NCBI GenBank assembly: GCA_047628755.1
Contig: JBLHVV010000021.1
Span: 1 to 35,850 of the forward strand
Length of the DNA stretch: 35,850 bases
Reading direction: 5' to 3'
Origin: Bermanella sp047628755
GTDB taxonomy: Bacteria; Pseudomonadota; Gammaproteobacteria; Pseudomonadales; Oceanobacteraceae
Under the pieces are notes generated by a model. The model was not told where the DNA came from and searched no databases. It saw only the letters and a list, made by a program, of their open reading frames with translations. The translations under genes were made by a program, and so were the position numbers. Positions within the stretch are counted from its first letter, which is position 1. The number at the start of each line of letters is the position of its first letter. Of the stretch, positions 16,568-25,319 are shown piece by piece.

Positions 16568-17002
16568 ATGAAACTTAATACTCTTAGCCCAGCACCTGGT
16601 TCTCGTCCTACCCGTAAACGCGTTGGTCGCGGTATCGGTAGTGGCTTGGGCAAGACTGCTGGCCGTGGCCACAAAGGTCAAAAAGCTCGTTCTGGCGGTA
16701 GTGTGAAGCCTGGATTTGAGGGTGGTCAGATGCCTTTACAGCGTCGTCTGCCTAAATTCGGTTTTACATCACGTCAAGCTCAGTATGTTGCAGAAATTCG
16801 TCTTAACGAACTCGTAGCAACTGGTATGGACGTAATCGATCTAGCCGCTTTGAAAAACGCCGATATTATCGGTCATAAAATCAAGCGTGCTCGTGTGATT
16901 CTATCTGGCGAAATCAATAAAGCTGTTACCGTTAAAGGTCTGAAAGTGACCAAAGGTGCACAAGCTGCTATTGAAGCCGCCGGTGGTAAAGTAGAAGAAT
17001 AA
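16568..17002 (+). CDS. rplO: 50S ribosomal protein L15
   Basis: This 144-residue protein begins MKLNTLSPAPGSRPTRKRVG with the Gly/Arg/Lys-rich GRGIGSGLGKTAGRGHKGQK arm that penetrates 23S rRNA. The start at 16568 is used; a TTG five codons earlier lies inside rpmD. It is followed after 11 bases by secY. Confidence 0.97.
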   Translation: MKLNTLSPAPGSRPTRKRVGRGIGSGLGKTAGRGHKGQKARSGGSVKPGFEGGQMPLQRRLPKFGFTSRQAQYVAEIRLNELVATGMDVIDLAALKNADIIGHKIKRARVILSGEINKAVTVKGLKVTKGAQAAIEAAGGKVEE

Positions 17003-17013
17003 GGACCATTTAG

Positions 17014-18345
17014 ATGGCTAAGCAAGGCTCACAAGCAACAGGTATGGCTCCAGCAGGACTGGGCGAACTTTGGTCTCGTATCAAGTTCGTTCTGATCGCA
17101 ATAGTCGTTTACCGTATTGGCGCACATATTCCAGTACCAGGTATAAATCCTGATCGTCTAGCGGCGTTATTCGAACAGAATCAAGGCACTATCCTGAGCA
17201 TGTTTAATATGTTCTCGGGTGGTGCGTTGGAACGTATGTCGATTTTCGCTCTAGGTATCATGCCGTATATTTCTGCATCTATTATTATGCAGTTATTGTC
17301 GGCGGTGAGCCCGCACCTTGAAGCCCTCAAAAAAGAGGGTGAAGCTGGTCGTCGTAAAATCAGTCAATATACTCGTTACGGCACTGTGCTGTTAGCGCTG
17401 GTTCAAGGCTTCGGTGTATCCGCGGGCTTGGCTAGTCAGGGTATATCATTTGACGCGTCTCCACTTTATTACTTAACAGCTGTCTCATCATTTGTATGTG
17501 GTGCTGTTTTCTTAATGTGGTTGGGTGAACAAGTGACTGAGCGAGGTATCGGCAACGGTATTTCGCTACTGATTTTTGCCGGTATTGTTGCAGGCTTGCC
17601 TGGTGCCATCGGTCAATCTTTTGAATCTGCCCGCCAAGGCGATACTAACATCTTATTGTTGTTAGGCATCGCATTGCTTGCAGTATTGATTGTGGCGTTT
17701 GTTGTTTTCGTTGAACGAGGACAGCGTCGTATCGCAATCAATTACGCTAAGCGCCAACAAGGTCGCAAAGTTTTTGCGGCCCAAAGTAGTCACCTACCAT
17801 TAAAAATTAACATGGCAGGGGTGATTCCACCAATCTTCGCATCGTCTATTCTTTTGTTCCCAGCAAGTATGGGTCAATGGTTTGGTCGCACAGAAGGAAT
17901 GGAATGGTTACAAGATGTGTCTTTGGCTTTAGGGCCTAGCCAACCTTTGTATTTAATTCTGTTTTCATTGGCGGTAATCTTCTTTTGCTACTTCTACACG
18001 GCTCTAATGTTCAATTCCAAGGACATTTCTGAGAACTTGAAGAAGTCTGGTGCGTTTATTCCTGGGATCCGTCCCGGTATACAAACTGCTCAATATGTTG
18101 ATAGTGTTCTAGGCAGATTAACTTTGTTTGGTGCTTTATACATAACTGCTGTATCATTGCTGCCCCAATTCCTGGTGGTAGCGGCTGACATGCCCTTCTA
18201 CTTCGGTGGGACCTCATTACTTATTGTAGTGGTGGTTGTCATGGATTTTATGTCACAAGTGCAATCTCATCTGATGTCTCATCAGTATGAAGGCCTTATG
18301 AAAAAATCTAACTTACAAGGGGTTGGCGGCGGAATGGTACGCTAA
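17014..18345 (+). CDS. secY: Preprotein translocase subunit SecY
   Basis: This 443-residue inner-membrane protein has about ten hydrophobic segments. It contains the plug-helix region PGINPDRLAALFEQ, the segment MFSGGALERMSIFALGIMPYISASII, and the cytoplasmic loop FYTALMFNSKDISENLKKSG (about 327-346), which takes part in ribosome and SecA contacts. With SecE and SecG it forms the channel for Sec-dependent export and membrane insertion. It is in its usual place in the spc operon after rplO. Confidence 0.98.
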   Translation: MAKQGSQATGMAPAGLGELWSRIKFVLIAIVVYRIGAHIPVPGINPDRLAALFEQNQGTILSMFNMFSGGALERMSIFALGIMPYISASIIMQLLSAVSPHLEALKKEGEAGRRKISQYTRYGTVLLALVQGFGVSAGLASQGISFDASPLYYLTAVSSFVCGAVFLMWLGEQVTERGIGNGISLLIFAGIVAGLPGAIGQSFESARQGDTNILLLLGIALLAVLIVAFVVFVERGQRRIAINYAKRQQGRKVFAAQSSHLPLKINMAGVIPPIFASSILLFPASMGQWFGRTEGMEWLQDVSLALGPSQPLYLILFSLAVIFFCYFYTALMFNSKDISENLKKSGAFIPGIRPGIQTAQYVDSVLGRLTLFGALYITAVSLLPQFLVVAADMPFYFGGTSLLIVVVVVMDFMSQVQSHLMSHQYEGLMKKSNLQGVGGGMVR

Positions 18346-18367
18346 TCAAGTCTTCTGGAGACTTTCA

Positions 18368-18481
18368 ATGAAAGTACGCGCTTCAGTTAAGAAGATGTGT
18401 CGTGAATGTAAAATCATTCGTAGAAACGGCAGTGTGCGTGTGATCTGTACAGATCCTAAGCACAAGCAACGTCAAGGTTAA
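18368..18481 (+). CDS. rpmJ: 50S ribosomal protein L36 (zinc-ribbon form)
   Basis: A 37-codon frame reads MKVRASVKKMCRECKIIRRN and ends DPKHKQRQG. It keeps the zinc ligands C11, C14, C27 and H32, so it is the zinc-binding form. TGGAG lies 9 bases before the start. It is last in the spc operon and precedes a 126-base structured leader before rpsM. Confidence 0.97.
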   Translation: MKVRASVKKMCRECKIIRRNGSVRVICTDPKHKQRQG

Positions 18482-18500
18482 ATCCTTAAGTTGCAATGGG

Positions 18501-18595
18501 GGATAGGCTTAATCGGCTGAAATGGGTAACCATTTTGGCTGAGGATTTTCATTAAAACGCCTATCCAAAAATATTATTCACACGCTTAATGCGTG
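18501..18595 (+). promoter_or_regulatory. Structured leader of the alpha operon, candidate S4 control element
   Basis: GGATAGGC at 18501-18508 pairs perfectly with GCCTATCC at 18559-18566. Inside it AAATGG (18520-18525) pairs with CCATTT (18530-18535). A third hairpin, CACGC/GCGTG (18581-18595), ends just before the SD-like GATGGAG. No T run follows the main stem. In E. coli S4 represses translation through a pseudoknot at the rpsM start; this leader is in the same place, but I cannot show that it forms that pseudoknot. Confidence 0.5.
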
Positions 18596-18607
18596 ATGGA
18601 GTGAATT

Positions 18608-18964
18608 ATGGCTCGTATAGCCGGTGTAAACATTCCTGACAACAAACACGCGGTCATTTCATTGACCTATGTGTTTGGTGTTGGATTGCCTACTGCTAAG
18701 CTTATTTGTAAAGCAGTTGGTATTGAAGAATCAACTAAAATTGCCGACTTGTCTGATGAAAAATTAGATGAAGTTCGTACTGAAGTTGGCAAGTATACTG
18801 TCGAAGGTGACCTTCGTCGTGAAGTAAGCATGAGCATCAAACGTTTGATGGATCTTGGTTGCTACCGTGGTATTCGTCATCGTCGCAGTCTGCCTCTACG
18901 TGGACAGCGCACGAAAACTAACGCGCGCACCCGTAAGGGTCCACGCAAGCCAATTAAGCGTTAA
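18608..18964 (+). CDS. rpsM: 30S ribosomal protein S13
   Basis: This 118-residue protein begins MARIAGVNIPDNKHAVISLT. It has the helix-two-turn-helix region and the basic C-terminal tail RTKTNARTRKGPRKPIKR that contacts P-site tRNA. S13 forms intersubunit bridges and is the first gene of the alpha operon. Confidence 0.97.
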   Translation: MARIAGVNIPDNKHAVISLTYVFGVGLPTAKLICKAVGIEESTKIADLSDEKLDEVRTEVGKYTVEGDLRREVSMSIKRLMDLGCYRGIRHRRSLPLRGQRTKTNARTRKGPRKPIKR

Positions 18965-18981
18965 AGGGGCAGGGTTGATTT

Positions 18982-19371
18982 ATGGCAAAGCCACAACGTA
19001 ACGTCAAGAAAAAGATTAAAAAGACCGTTGTAGACGGCGTGGCGCATATACATGCGTCATTCAATAACACTATCGTAACGATTACCGACCGTCAGGGTAA
19101 CGCTCTTTCATGGGCAACTGCGGGTGGTTCTGGTTTCCGAGGGTCTCGTAAGAGTACCCCTTTCGCTGCACAGGTTGCTGCGGAACGCGCTGGTGAAGCT
19201 GCAAAAGAATACGGTTTGAAAAACTTAGATGTGGAAGTTAAAGGTCCAGGTCCAGGTCGTGAATCGGCTGTTCGTGCATTAAATGCATGTGGCTATAAAA
19301 TTGGCAACATAACCGATGTGACACCTATACCTCACAACGGCTGTCGCCCACCGAAAAAACGTCGCGTTTAA
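18982..19371 (+). CDS. rpsK: 30S ribosomal protein S11
   Basis: This 129-residue protein contains VAHIHASFNNTIVTITDRQG and the C-terminal DVTPIPHNGCRPPKKRRV. The asparagine in PHNG corresponds to the site that becomes isoaspartate in E. coli S11. It lies on the 30S platform near the E-site. Its start follows rpsM by 17 bases. Confidence 0.97.
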   Translation: MAKPQRNVKKKIKKTVVDGVAHIHASFNNTIVTITDRQGNALSWATAGGSGFRGSRKSTPFAAQVAAERAGEAAKEYGLKNLDVEVKGPGPGRESAVRALNACGYKIGNITDVTPIPHNGCRPPKKRRV

Positions 19372-19383
19372 GGAGACAGAACT

Positions 19384-20004
19384 ATGGCTCGTTATATTGG
19401 TCCTAAGTGTAAGCTGTCTCGTCGTGAAGGTACTGACCTTTTCTTGAAGAGCGGCGTTCGCGCACTTGATTCAAAATGTAAAATCGAAACTAAACCAGGT
19501 ATGCACGGCGCAGGTCGCGGTCGCTTATCTGATTACGGTTTACAACTACGTGAAAAGCAAAAAGTTCGTCGTATCTATGGCGTACTAGAAAAGCAATTCC
19601 GTGGTTACTATAAAGAAGCTGCACGTGTCAAAGGTGCAACAGGTGAGAACTTGTTACAACTTCTTGAAACACGTTTAGATAACGTGGTTTATCGTATGGG
19701 CTTTGGCTCAACACGCTCTGAATCTCGTCAGTTGGTATCGCACAAAGCCATCTCTGTTAACGGTCAGACTGTTAACGTTGCGTCTTATACTGTTAAGGCT
19801 GGTGATGTTGTTGCGATTCGTGAAAAAGCAAAAGCTCAATTACGTATTAAAGGTGCACTAGAACTTGCAGCTTTACGTGGTGATCTTGCTTGGATCGACG
19901 TAGATACTAAAAAAATGGAAGGTACGTTCAAAGCAGTTCCAGAACGTTCTGAGCTATCAGCCGAGATTAACGAACAGTTAATCGTCGAATTGTACTCTAA
20001 GTAA
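19384..20004 (+). CDS. rpsD: 30S ribosomal protein S4
   Basis: This 206-residue protein has the N-terminal MARYIGPKCKLSRREGTDLF and an S4 RNA-binding domain, RLDNVVYRMGFGSTRSESRQ (about 95-115). S4 nucleates 30S assembly and in E. coli represses the alpha operon. It lacks the paired zinc-ligand cysteines of the C+ type. Confidence 0.97.
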   Translation: MARYIGPKCKLSRREGTDLFLKSGVRALDSKCKIETKPGMHGAGRGRLSDYGLQLREKQKVRRIYGVLEKQFRGYYKEAARVKGATGENLLQLLETRLDNVVYRMGFGSTRSESRQLVSHKAISVNGQTVNVASYTVKAGDVVAIREKAKAQLRIKGALELAALRGDLAWIDVDTKKMEGTFKAVPERSELSAEINEQLIVELYSK

Positions 20005-20023
20005 TATAGGAACAGGGGCAGCT

Positions 20024-21025
20024 ATGCAGCGTTCAGTGAACGAATTTCTAACTCCGCGTCACATTCAAGTAGAGCAGGTTAGCAATACACAGGCTAAAGT
20101 TACTCTGGAACCACTTGAACGTGGTTTCGGACATACATTAGGTGCTGCATTGCGTCGTATCCTTCTCTCTTCAATGCCGGGTGCGGCAATTGTGGAAGTG
20201 GAAATTGACGGTGTACTTCATGAGTACAGCACTATTGAAGGCGTACAAGAAGACGTAATCGAAATCTTGTTAAACCTGAAAGGTGTTGCAGTGAAACTGC
20301 ACGAGCGCGAAGAAGCTTACCTAACTCTTCATAAATCTGGCTCAGGTCAGGTTACAGCTGGAGATATTCAGTTGGATCACGGTGTAGAAATCGCGAATCC
20401 AGAGCATGTTATTGCCAACTTAGGCGATAAAGGCGAACTGAAGATGACCATTAAGGTTTCGGCTGGTCGTGGTTATGAAACTGTAGAGTCTCGTAATCAG
20501 AATGAAGAAGAGACAAAGGCAATTGGTAAATTGCAGTTGGATGCGACTTACAGCCCTGTTAAGCGTGTAGCTTACGGTGTTGAGAATGCTCGTGTTGAAC
20601 AACGTACTGATTTAGACAAGTTAGTTATCGATCTGGAAACTAACGGTACGATTGAACCTGAAGAAGCAATTCGACGTTCTGCTACAATCTTGCAACAACA
20701 GCTTGCAGTGTTTGTAGATTTAGAAAACGAAGCTGAGCCAGAACTAGAAGAAGTAGAAGACGAGATTGATCCGATTTTACTTCGCCCAGTTGATGACTTA
20801 GAGCTTACTGTGCGTTCAGCGAACTGTTTAAAAGCAGAAAATATTTACTACATCGGTGATCTGATTCAGCGCACCGAAGTTGAATTGCTTAAAACTCCAA
20901 ACTTGGGTAAGAAGTCATTAACAGAAATTAAAGACGTTCTGGCTTCTCGTGGGTTGTCTCTAGGTATGCACCTTGAGAATTGGCCACCAGCCAGTTTGAA
21001 AAAAGATGACAAAGCACTTGCCTAA
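20024..21025 (+). CDS. rpoA: RNA polymerase alpha subunit
   Basis: This 333-residue protein has the N-terminal dimerisation domain (VTLEPLERGFGHTLGAALRR at about 28-47) and an acidic linker rich in Glu (about 228-248). The C-terminal domain has RSANCLKAENIYYIGDLIQR and TPNLGKKSLTEIKD, which contain the residues that bind UP elements and activators. It lies between rpsD and rplQ as in other gammaproteobacteria. Confidence 0.98.
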   Translation: MQRSVNEFLTPRHIQVEQVSNTQAKVTLEPLERGFGHTLGAALRRILLSSMPGAAIVEVEIDGVLHEYSTIEGVQEDVIEILLNLKGVAVKLHEREEAYLTLHKSGSGQVTAGDIQLDHGVEIANPEHVIANLGDKGELKMTIKVSAGRGYETVESRNQNEEETKAIGKLQLDATYSPVKRVAYGVENARVEQRTDLDKLVIDLETNGTIEPEEAIRRSATILQQQLAVFVDLENEAEPELEEVEDEIDPILLRPVDDLELTVRSANCLKAENIYYIGDLIQRTEVELLKTPNLGKKSLTEIKDVLASRGLSLGMHLENWPPASLKKDDKALA

Positions 21026-21051
21026 GGCAGGTTTGAGGTAAGGAATTAAAC

Positions 21052-21444
21052 ATGCGCCATCGTAAAAGTGGTCGTCACTTAAACCGAACTAGTTCACATC
21101 GCCAAGCTATGTTTAAAAACATGGCCGTGTCTTTGATTGAACATGAGATCATTAGAACGACTTTGCCTAAAGCAAAGGAGTTACGTCGTGTTGCAGAACC
21201 GTTGATCACGTTAGCAAAAGAAGATTCTGTTGCTAATCGTCGTTTAGCGTTCTCACGCACACGCTCTAAAGAAGCGGTAGGTAAACTATTCAGCGAACTT
21301 GGTCCTCGTTACCAAGAGCGTACTGGTGGTTACTTACGAATTCTTAAGTGTGGATTCCGTACGGGCGATAACGCTCCTATGGCATACGTAGAACTAGTTG
21401 ATCGTCCAGTAGCTGAAGAAATTGTTGAAGAATCTGAAGATTAA
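21052..21444 (+). CDS. rplQ: 50S ribosomal protein L17
   Basis: This 130-residue protein begins MRHRKSGRHLNRTSSHRQAM, the L17 signature, and contains GGYLRILKCGFRTGDNAPMA. It ends with a short acidic tail. It is the last gene of the alpha operon and is followed by a strong terminator. Confidence 0.97.
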   Translation: MRHRKSGRHLNRTSSHRQAMFKNMAVSLIEHEIIRTTLPKAKELRRVAEPLITLAKEDSVANRRLAFSRTRSKEAVGKLFSELGPRYQERTGGYLRILKCGFRTGDNAPMAYVELVDRPVAEEIVEESED

Positions 21445-21466
21445 TCAACACTTTTAAGTGAACGAT

Positions 21467-21503
21467 AAAAAGGCACCCTGTTCATTCAGTGGTGCCTTTT
21501 TTT
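21467..21503 (+). terminator. Terminator of the alpha operon
   Basis: AAAAAGGCACC at 21467-21477 pairs with GGTGCCTTTTT starting at 21491, followed by more T. It is a classic intrinsic terminator 23 bases after the rplQ stop, closing the whole S10-spc-alpha block. Confidence 0.92.
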
Positions 21504-21581
21504 ATGATATATATCACAAGATTTTATTAAGCGATTACACACAAGAATTGATCAAAATTAGATTCAAATAGAAGTTGGTAT

Positions 21582-21926
21582 ATGACAGATTTAAGCGAGA
21601 TGGAAGTCACAAAAGAGTTACAAAACCTAAATATTTTATCTAAATTAAAAACGTTAACTGTAATAGGCTTTTTAGAAGGGATGTCGTTTCTATTGTTACT
21701 AGGCATCGCTATGCCGGTTAGATACTACTTCGATTATTCTGAGCTTGTGAGATATATCGGTATGGCTCATGGAGTTTTGTTTATGGCTTTTCTATTCGTC
21801 TTGCTGACTACGGCCGCAAAAGTAAAGATGCCGTTATGGAGCATGCCAGTTGGTGTAATCAGTGCATTACTGCCATTTGGGCCATTCGTCTTTGATTATC
21901 TTTTAAAGAGATCACTGGTAAAATAA
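21582..21926 (+). CDS. DUF3817 family small membrane protein
   Basis: This 114-residue protein has about three hydrophobic segments (about 22-45, 55-76 and 82-107). The pattern GFLEGMSFLLLLGIAMPVRY followed by YIGMAHGVLFMAFL is typical of DUF3817. It is probably an inner-membrane protein of unknown function. The SD is weak (AGAAG). It stands alone between the alpha operon terminator and a terminator shared with the convergent DUF3144 gene. Confidence 0.8.
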   Translation: MTDLSEMEVTKELQNLNILSKLKTLTVIGFLEGMSFLLLLGIAMPVRYYFDYSELVRYIGMAHGVLFMAFLFVLLTTAAKVKMPLWSMPVGVISALLPFGPFVFDYLLKRSLVK

Positions 21927-21953
21927 AGGTATGATATTCAATATGTTTTTAAC

Positions 21954-21982
21954 AAAAAAAGGGGCGTTAGCCCCTTTAATAA
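21954..21982. terminator. Terminator between convergent DUF3817 and DUF3144 genes
   Basis: AAAGGGGC at 21958-21965 pairs with GCCCCTTT at 21970-21977 around GTTA. The A run on its left becomes a strong T run for the minus-strand gene. On the plus strand only TTTAATAAT follows, so it may be weaker in that direction. Confidence 0.85.
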
Positions 21983-22003
21983 TCTGAAATATATTCAAGT
22001 AAG

Positions 22004-22306
22004 CTACTTCATGTAGTCGTCATATTTTTCAATATAATCATTCATGTTTGCAAGTAACATTGAGCGATACTGCTCAGTGAAGTAATTAATTGCATCTGCC
22101 TTATTTTCCTCGGCTTGTTCTTTACTGCCAGCTGAAGAAGCTACAATAAATGCATTAAAGCGTGCAGCAGCATAGAGCATACTAGCACTCACTTTTCCTA
22201 AGTCGTGATCCGTAGAAAGCTCGTTAGCTACTTTGATAAAAGCATCAGTACGTTTAAAAAAGTCTTTGTCCATTTTCTGGATGGTCTTAACCTCTTCCTC
22301 TGCCAT
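22004..22306 (-). CDS. DUF3144 family small cytosolic protein
   Basis: This 100-residue acidic helical protein contains VSASMLYAAARFNAFIVASS (about 39-58), the signature I recognise as DUF3144. There is no signal peptide or membrane segment. It has a good SD (GAGAGG) and its own terminator. It lies downstream of uvrA on the same strand with a gap of about 70 bp, so read-through is possible. Function is unknown. Confidence 0.8.
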   Translation of the reverse strand: MAEEEVKTIQKMDKDFFKRTDAFIKVANELSTDHDLGKVSASMLYAAARFNAFIVASSAGSKEQAEENKADAINYFTEQYRSMLLANMNDYIEKYDDYMK

Positions 22307-22379
22307 TATGGGCCTCTCTTTTTCTATGTATTAAAACTTGTAAGATTGCCCTAATGGACAATCACTCAAATATTACTTG

Positions 22380-25199
22380 CTACAGCATTGTTTTCAAAAA
22401 CTTAGCTGTATGACTGCCTTTCACTTTAGCCACTTGCTCAGGTGTGCCCTCAGCAATAATATTACCGCCGCCAGATCCACCTTCAGGGCCAAGATCAATA
22501 ACCCAGTCAGCTGTTTTTACGACATCTAGGTTATGTTCGATCACAACTATCGTATTTCCATGATCTCTTAGTCGATGGAGCACAGCAAGAAGCTGCTCTA
22601 TATCGTGGAAATGCAAACCTGTTGTTGGTTCATCAAGAATATAAAGTGTTTGGCCGGTGTCTCGTTTACTTAATTCTTTAGACAGTTTAATTCGCTGAGC
22701 TTCACCACCTGATAAAGTAGTAGCATTTTGTCCTAGGCGAATATAGCTAAGGCCAACGTCCATTAATGTATCAAGTTTACGCTTAAGTGCTGGAATCGCG
22801 GTAAAGAACTCGCAGGCGTCTTCTACCGTCATATCCAACACTTCATGAATATTTTTACCCTTATAGCGGATATCTAAAGTCTCACGGTTGTAGCGTTTAC
22901 TCTTGCAAATATCACAGGGCACATAGACATCTGCTAAGAAATGCATTTCAACTTTAATAACACCATCGCCCTGACAAGCTTCACAGCGACCACCTTTTAC
23001 GTTGAAACTAAAACGACCAGCTTTGTAGCCTCTTGAGCGAGCTTCTTCAGTACCTGTAAACAAGTCACGAATAGCCGTGAATAAACCAGTATATGTTGCT
23101 GGGTTTGATCTTGGAGTACGCCCGATTGGACTCTGATCTATATCAACGCACTTATCGAAATGATCCATACCTTCTACAGAGATATGGGCCGCAGGCTTTA
23201 ATGTGGTAGCTTTGTTCAGCTGAGTAGCGGCCAAAGGATACAGTGTTTGATTGATCAGAGTTGACTTACCACTTCCAGAAACACCCGTCACACAAGTGAA
23301 TACGCCCACAGGGATATTCAATGTTACGTCGTTCAAGTTATTTCCAGAAGCACCAACTAGAGTCAAATGTTTACCATCGACAGCTGGGATACGTATAGCA
23401 GGTATTTCGATTTTACGTTTACCAGTTAAAAATTGACCAGTAACAGACTCTTTACACTTAACAATGTTCTTAGGAAGGCCGGCGAAGATGACTTCTCCAC
23501 CATGTACACCAGCACCAGGACCAATATCTACAATATAATCAGCTGCACGAATAGCGTCTTCGTCATGCTCAACCACAATCACTGTATTGCCTAGGTCACG
23601 AAGATGTTCAAGAGTTTTTAATAGTCGATCATTATCACGTTGATGAAGACCAATAGAAGGTTCATCTAATATGTACATAACACCCACTAGGCCGGCACCG
23701 ATCTGGCTAGCGAGTCTAATACGCTGAGCTTCGCCACCTGATAGGGTGTCTGCGCTCCGATCAAGACTTAAATACTCAAGGCCAACGTTTTCTAAGAACG
23801 CTAGGCGATCATTTATTTCTTTAAGAATTTTATTGGCTATTTGTCCGCGCTTACCCTTAAGCTTTAGCTTACCGAAATATTTTAATGCAGGACCTATAGG
23901 CATAGAAGTAATGTCAGATATATTGTTATTATCAACAAACACATTACGGCTAGATTCCTTTAGTCGAGAGCCATTGCAAGTGGGGCAGGGCTGTACTGAT
24001 AATAATTTGGCCAATTCTTCTCGAACCATCGAGCTATCTGTTTCACGATATCGACGATCTAAATTTGGTATTACACCTTCGAATGGATGTTCTTTGATTA
24101 CGGTATCGCCACGGCTATTTACATAATGGAACTTTACTTCAGCTGTGCCACTGCCAAATAGAAGAGCTTTTTGATTCTTCTTACTAAGTTTCTTGAAGGG
24201 TGTATCCATATCAAAACCAAAATGACTAGAAACACTGCATAGCATTTGGTAGTAATAAATAGTACGCCGATCCCATCCGCGAATAGCCCCTTCACCTAAA
24301 GTAAGGGTTTCATCTACAATTAATTTATCTGGGTCAAAATATTGATCAACACCCAAGCCATCACATGTGCCGCAGGCACCGGCTGGATTATTAAAAGAAA
24401 ACATGCGCGGTTCTAATTCGGTAATACTATAGCCACATATTGGGCAGGCAAATTTTGATGAAAACAAAATTTCAATTTTATCGTCTTCCATACCAATTGC
24501 TTTGGCCGTACCACCAGTTAATTCCAGTGCGGTTTCTAATGATTCAGCCAAGCGCTGCTTAATATCTGCACGCACTTTAAATCGATCAACAACGACTTCA
24601 ATAGTGTGTTTTTTGTTTTTATCTAGATCTGGCACATCATCCATATCAACAACGATGCCATCGATGCGCACGCGAACAAAACCCTGGCTGCGAAGTTGTT
24701 CGAATAAGTGTAAATGCTCACCTTTTCGTTCTTGAATAATAGGTGCCAATATCATCAACTTAGTGCCTTCTTCCAAGGCAACAATATTATCTACCATTTG
24801 GCTGACAATTTGGGCATCCAGTACTTCCCCATGTTCAGGGCATCGAGGCTCTCCTGCACGGGCGTAAAGCAAGCGTAGATAGTCGTAAATTTCTGTAACA
24901 GTGCCGACTGTTGAACGAGGATTGTGGCTAGTAGATTTTTGTTCGATGGATATGGCTGGACTTAGGCCTTCAATATGGTCAACGTCTGGCTTTTCCATCA
25001 TCGATAGAAATTGGCGTGCGTAAGTCGAAAGGCTTTCTACGTATCGACGTTGCCCCTCAGCGTACAAGGTATCAAATGCGAGTGAAGACTTACCAGAACC
25101 AGAAAGTCCAGTAATGACCACCAGTTTGTCTCGTGGAATATCTAGATCGATGTTTTTAAGATTGTGGGTGCGCGCACCGCGAACAATAATAGTGTCCAT
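22380..25199 (-). CDS. uvrA: Excinuclease ABC subunit A (UvrA)
   Basis: This 939-residue protein is the normal UvrA length. It has two ABC ATPase modules, with Walker A at GLSGSGKSS (31-39) and again GVSGSGKST, ABC signatures DTLSGGEAQRIRL and TTLSGGEAQRIKL, and two zinc modules (CPIC...CGTC and CEAC...CDIC). UvrA finds DNA damage with UvrB in nucleotide excision repair. I start it at MDTIIVRGARTHN (25199), the family N-terminus; seven further codons upstream are unlikely. I see no LexA box (CTGT-N8-ACAG) upstream. Confidence 0.98.
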   Translation of the reverse strand: MDTIIVRGARTHNLKNIDLDIPRDKLVVITGLSGSGKSSLAFDTLYAEGQRRYVESLSTYARQFLSMMEKPDVDHIEGLSPAISIEQKSTSHNPRSTVGTVTEIYDYLRLLYARAGEPRCPEHGEVLDAQIVSQMVDNIVALEEGTKLMILAPIIQERKGEHLHLFEQLRSQGFVRVRIDGIVVDMDDVPDLDKNKKHTIEVVVDRFKVRADIKQRLAESLETALELTGGTAKAIGMEDDKIEILFSSKFACPICGYSITELEPRMFSFNNPAGACGTCDGLGVDQYFDPDKLIVDETLTLGEGAIRGWDRRTIYYYQMLCSVSSHFGFDMDTPFKKLSKKNQKALLFGSGTAEVKFHYVNSRGDTVIKEHPFEGVIPNLDRRYRETDSSMVREELAKLLSVQPCPTCNGSRLKESSRNVFVDNNNISDITSMPIGPALKYFGKLKLKGKRGQIANKILKEINDRLAFLENVGLEYLSLDRSADTLSGGEAQRIRLASQIGAGLVGVMYILDEPSIGLHQRDNDRLLKTLEHLRDLGNTVIVVEHDEDAIRAADYIVDIGPGAGVHGGEVIFAGLPKNIVKCKESVTGQFLTGKRKIEIPAIRIPAVDGKHLTLVGASGNNLNDVTLNIPVGVFTCVTGVSGSGKSTLINQTLYPLAATQLNKATTLKPAAHISVEGMDHFDKCVDIDQSPIGRTPRSNPATYTGLFTAIRDLFTGTEEARSRGYKAGRFSFNVKGGRCEACQGDGVIKVEMHFLADVYVPCDICKSKRYNRETLDIRYKGKNIHEVLDMTVEDACEFFTAIPALKRKLDTLMDVGLSYIRLGQNATTLSGGEAQRIKLSKELSKRDTGQTLYILDEPTTGLHFHDIEQLLAVLHRLRDHGNTIVVIEHNLDVVKTADWVIDLGPEGGSGGGNIIAEGTPEQVAKVKGSHTAKFLKTML

Positions 25200-25272
25200 A
25201 ATTCCAAGAGCCAGATACAAAAGTATGATTGTACCTGTTTGAGATGGCTTTGGCTTGAAGGAATATCAATAC

Positions 25273-25306
25273 AGACCTCTGTAAAAAGACTATTTCACAG
25301 AGGCCT
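25273..25306. terminator. Hairpin between the CsgD/VpsT-like gene and uvrA
   Basis: AGACCTCTGT at 25273-25282 pairs with ACAGAGGCCT at 25297-25306, nine of ten pairs being Watson-Crick. It lies just after the stop of the minus-strand regulator and upstream of uvrA. A T run is lacking on the minus strand, so it may be a weak terminator or an RNA-stabilising 3' hairpin. Confidence 0.45.
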
Positions 25307-25319
25307 TTAATACTAGCAA

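Noticed and set aside
23746..24126. 126-codon plus-strand frame inside uvrA
   Set aside because: It is antisense to a well-conserved coding region, with no start signal and no recognisable product.
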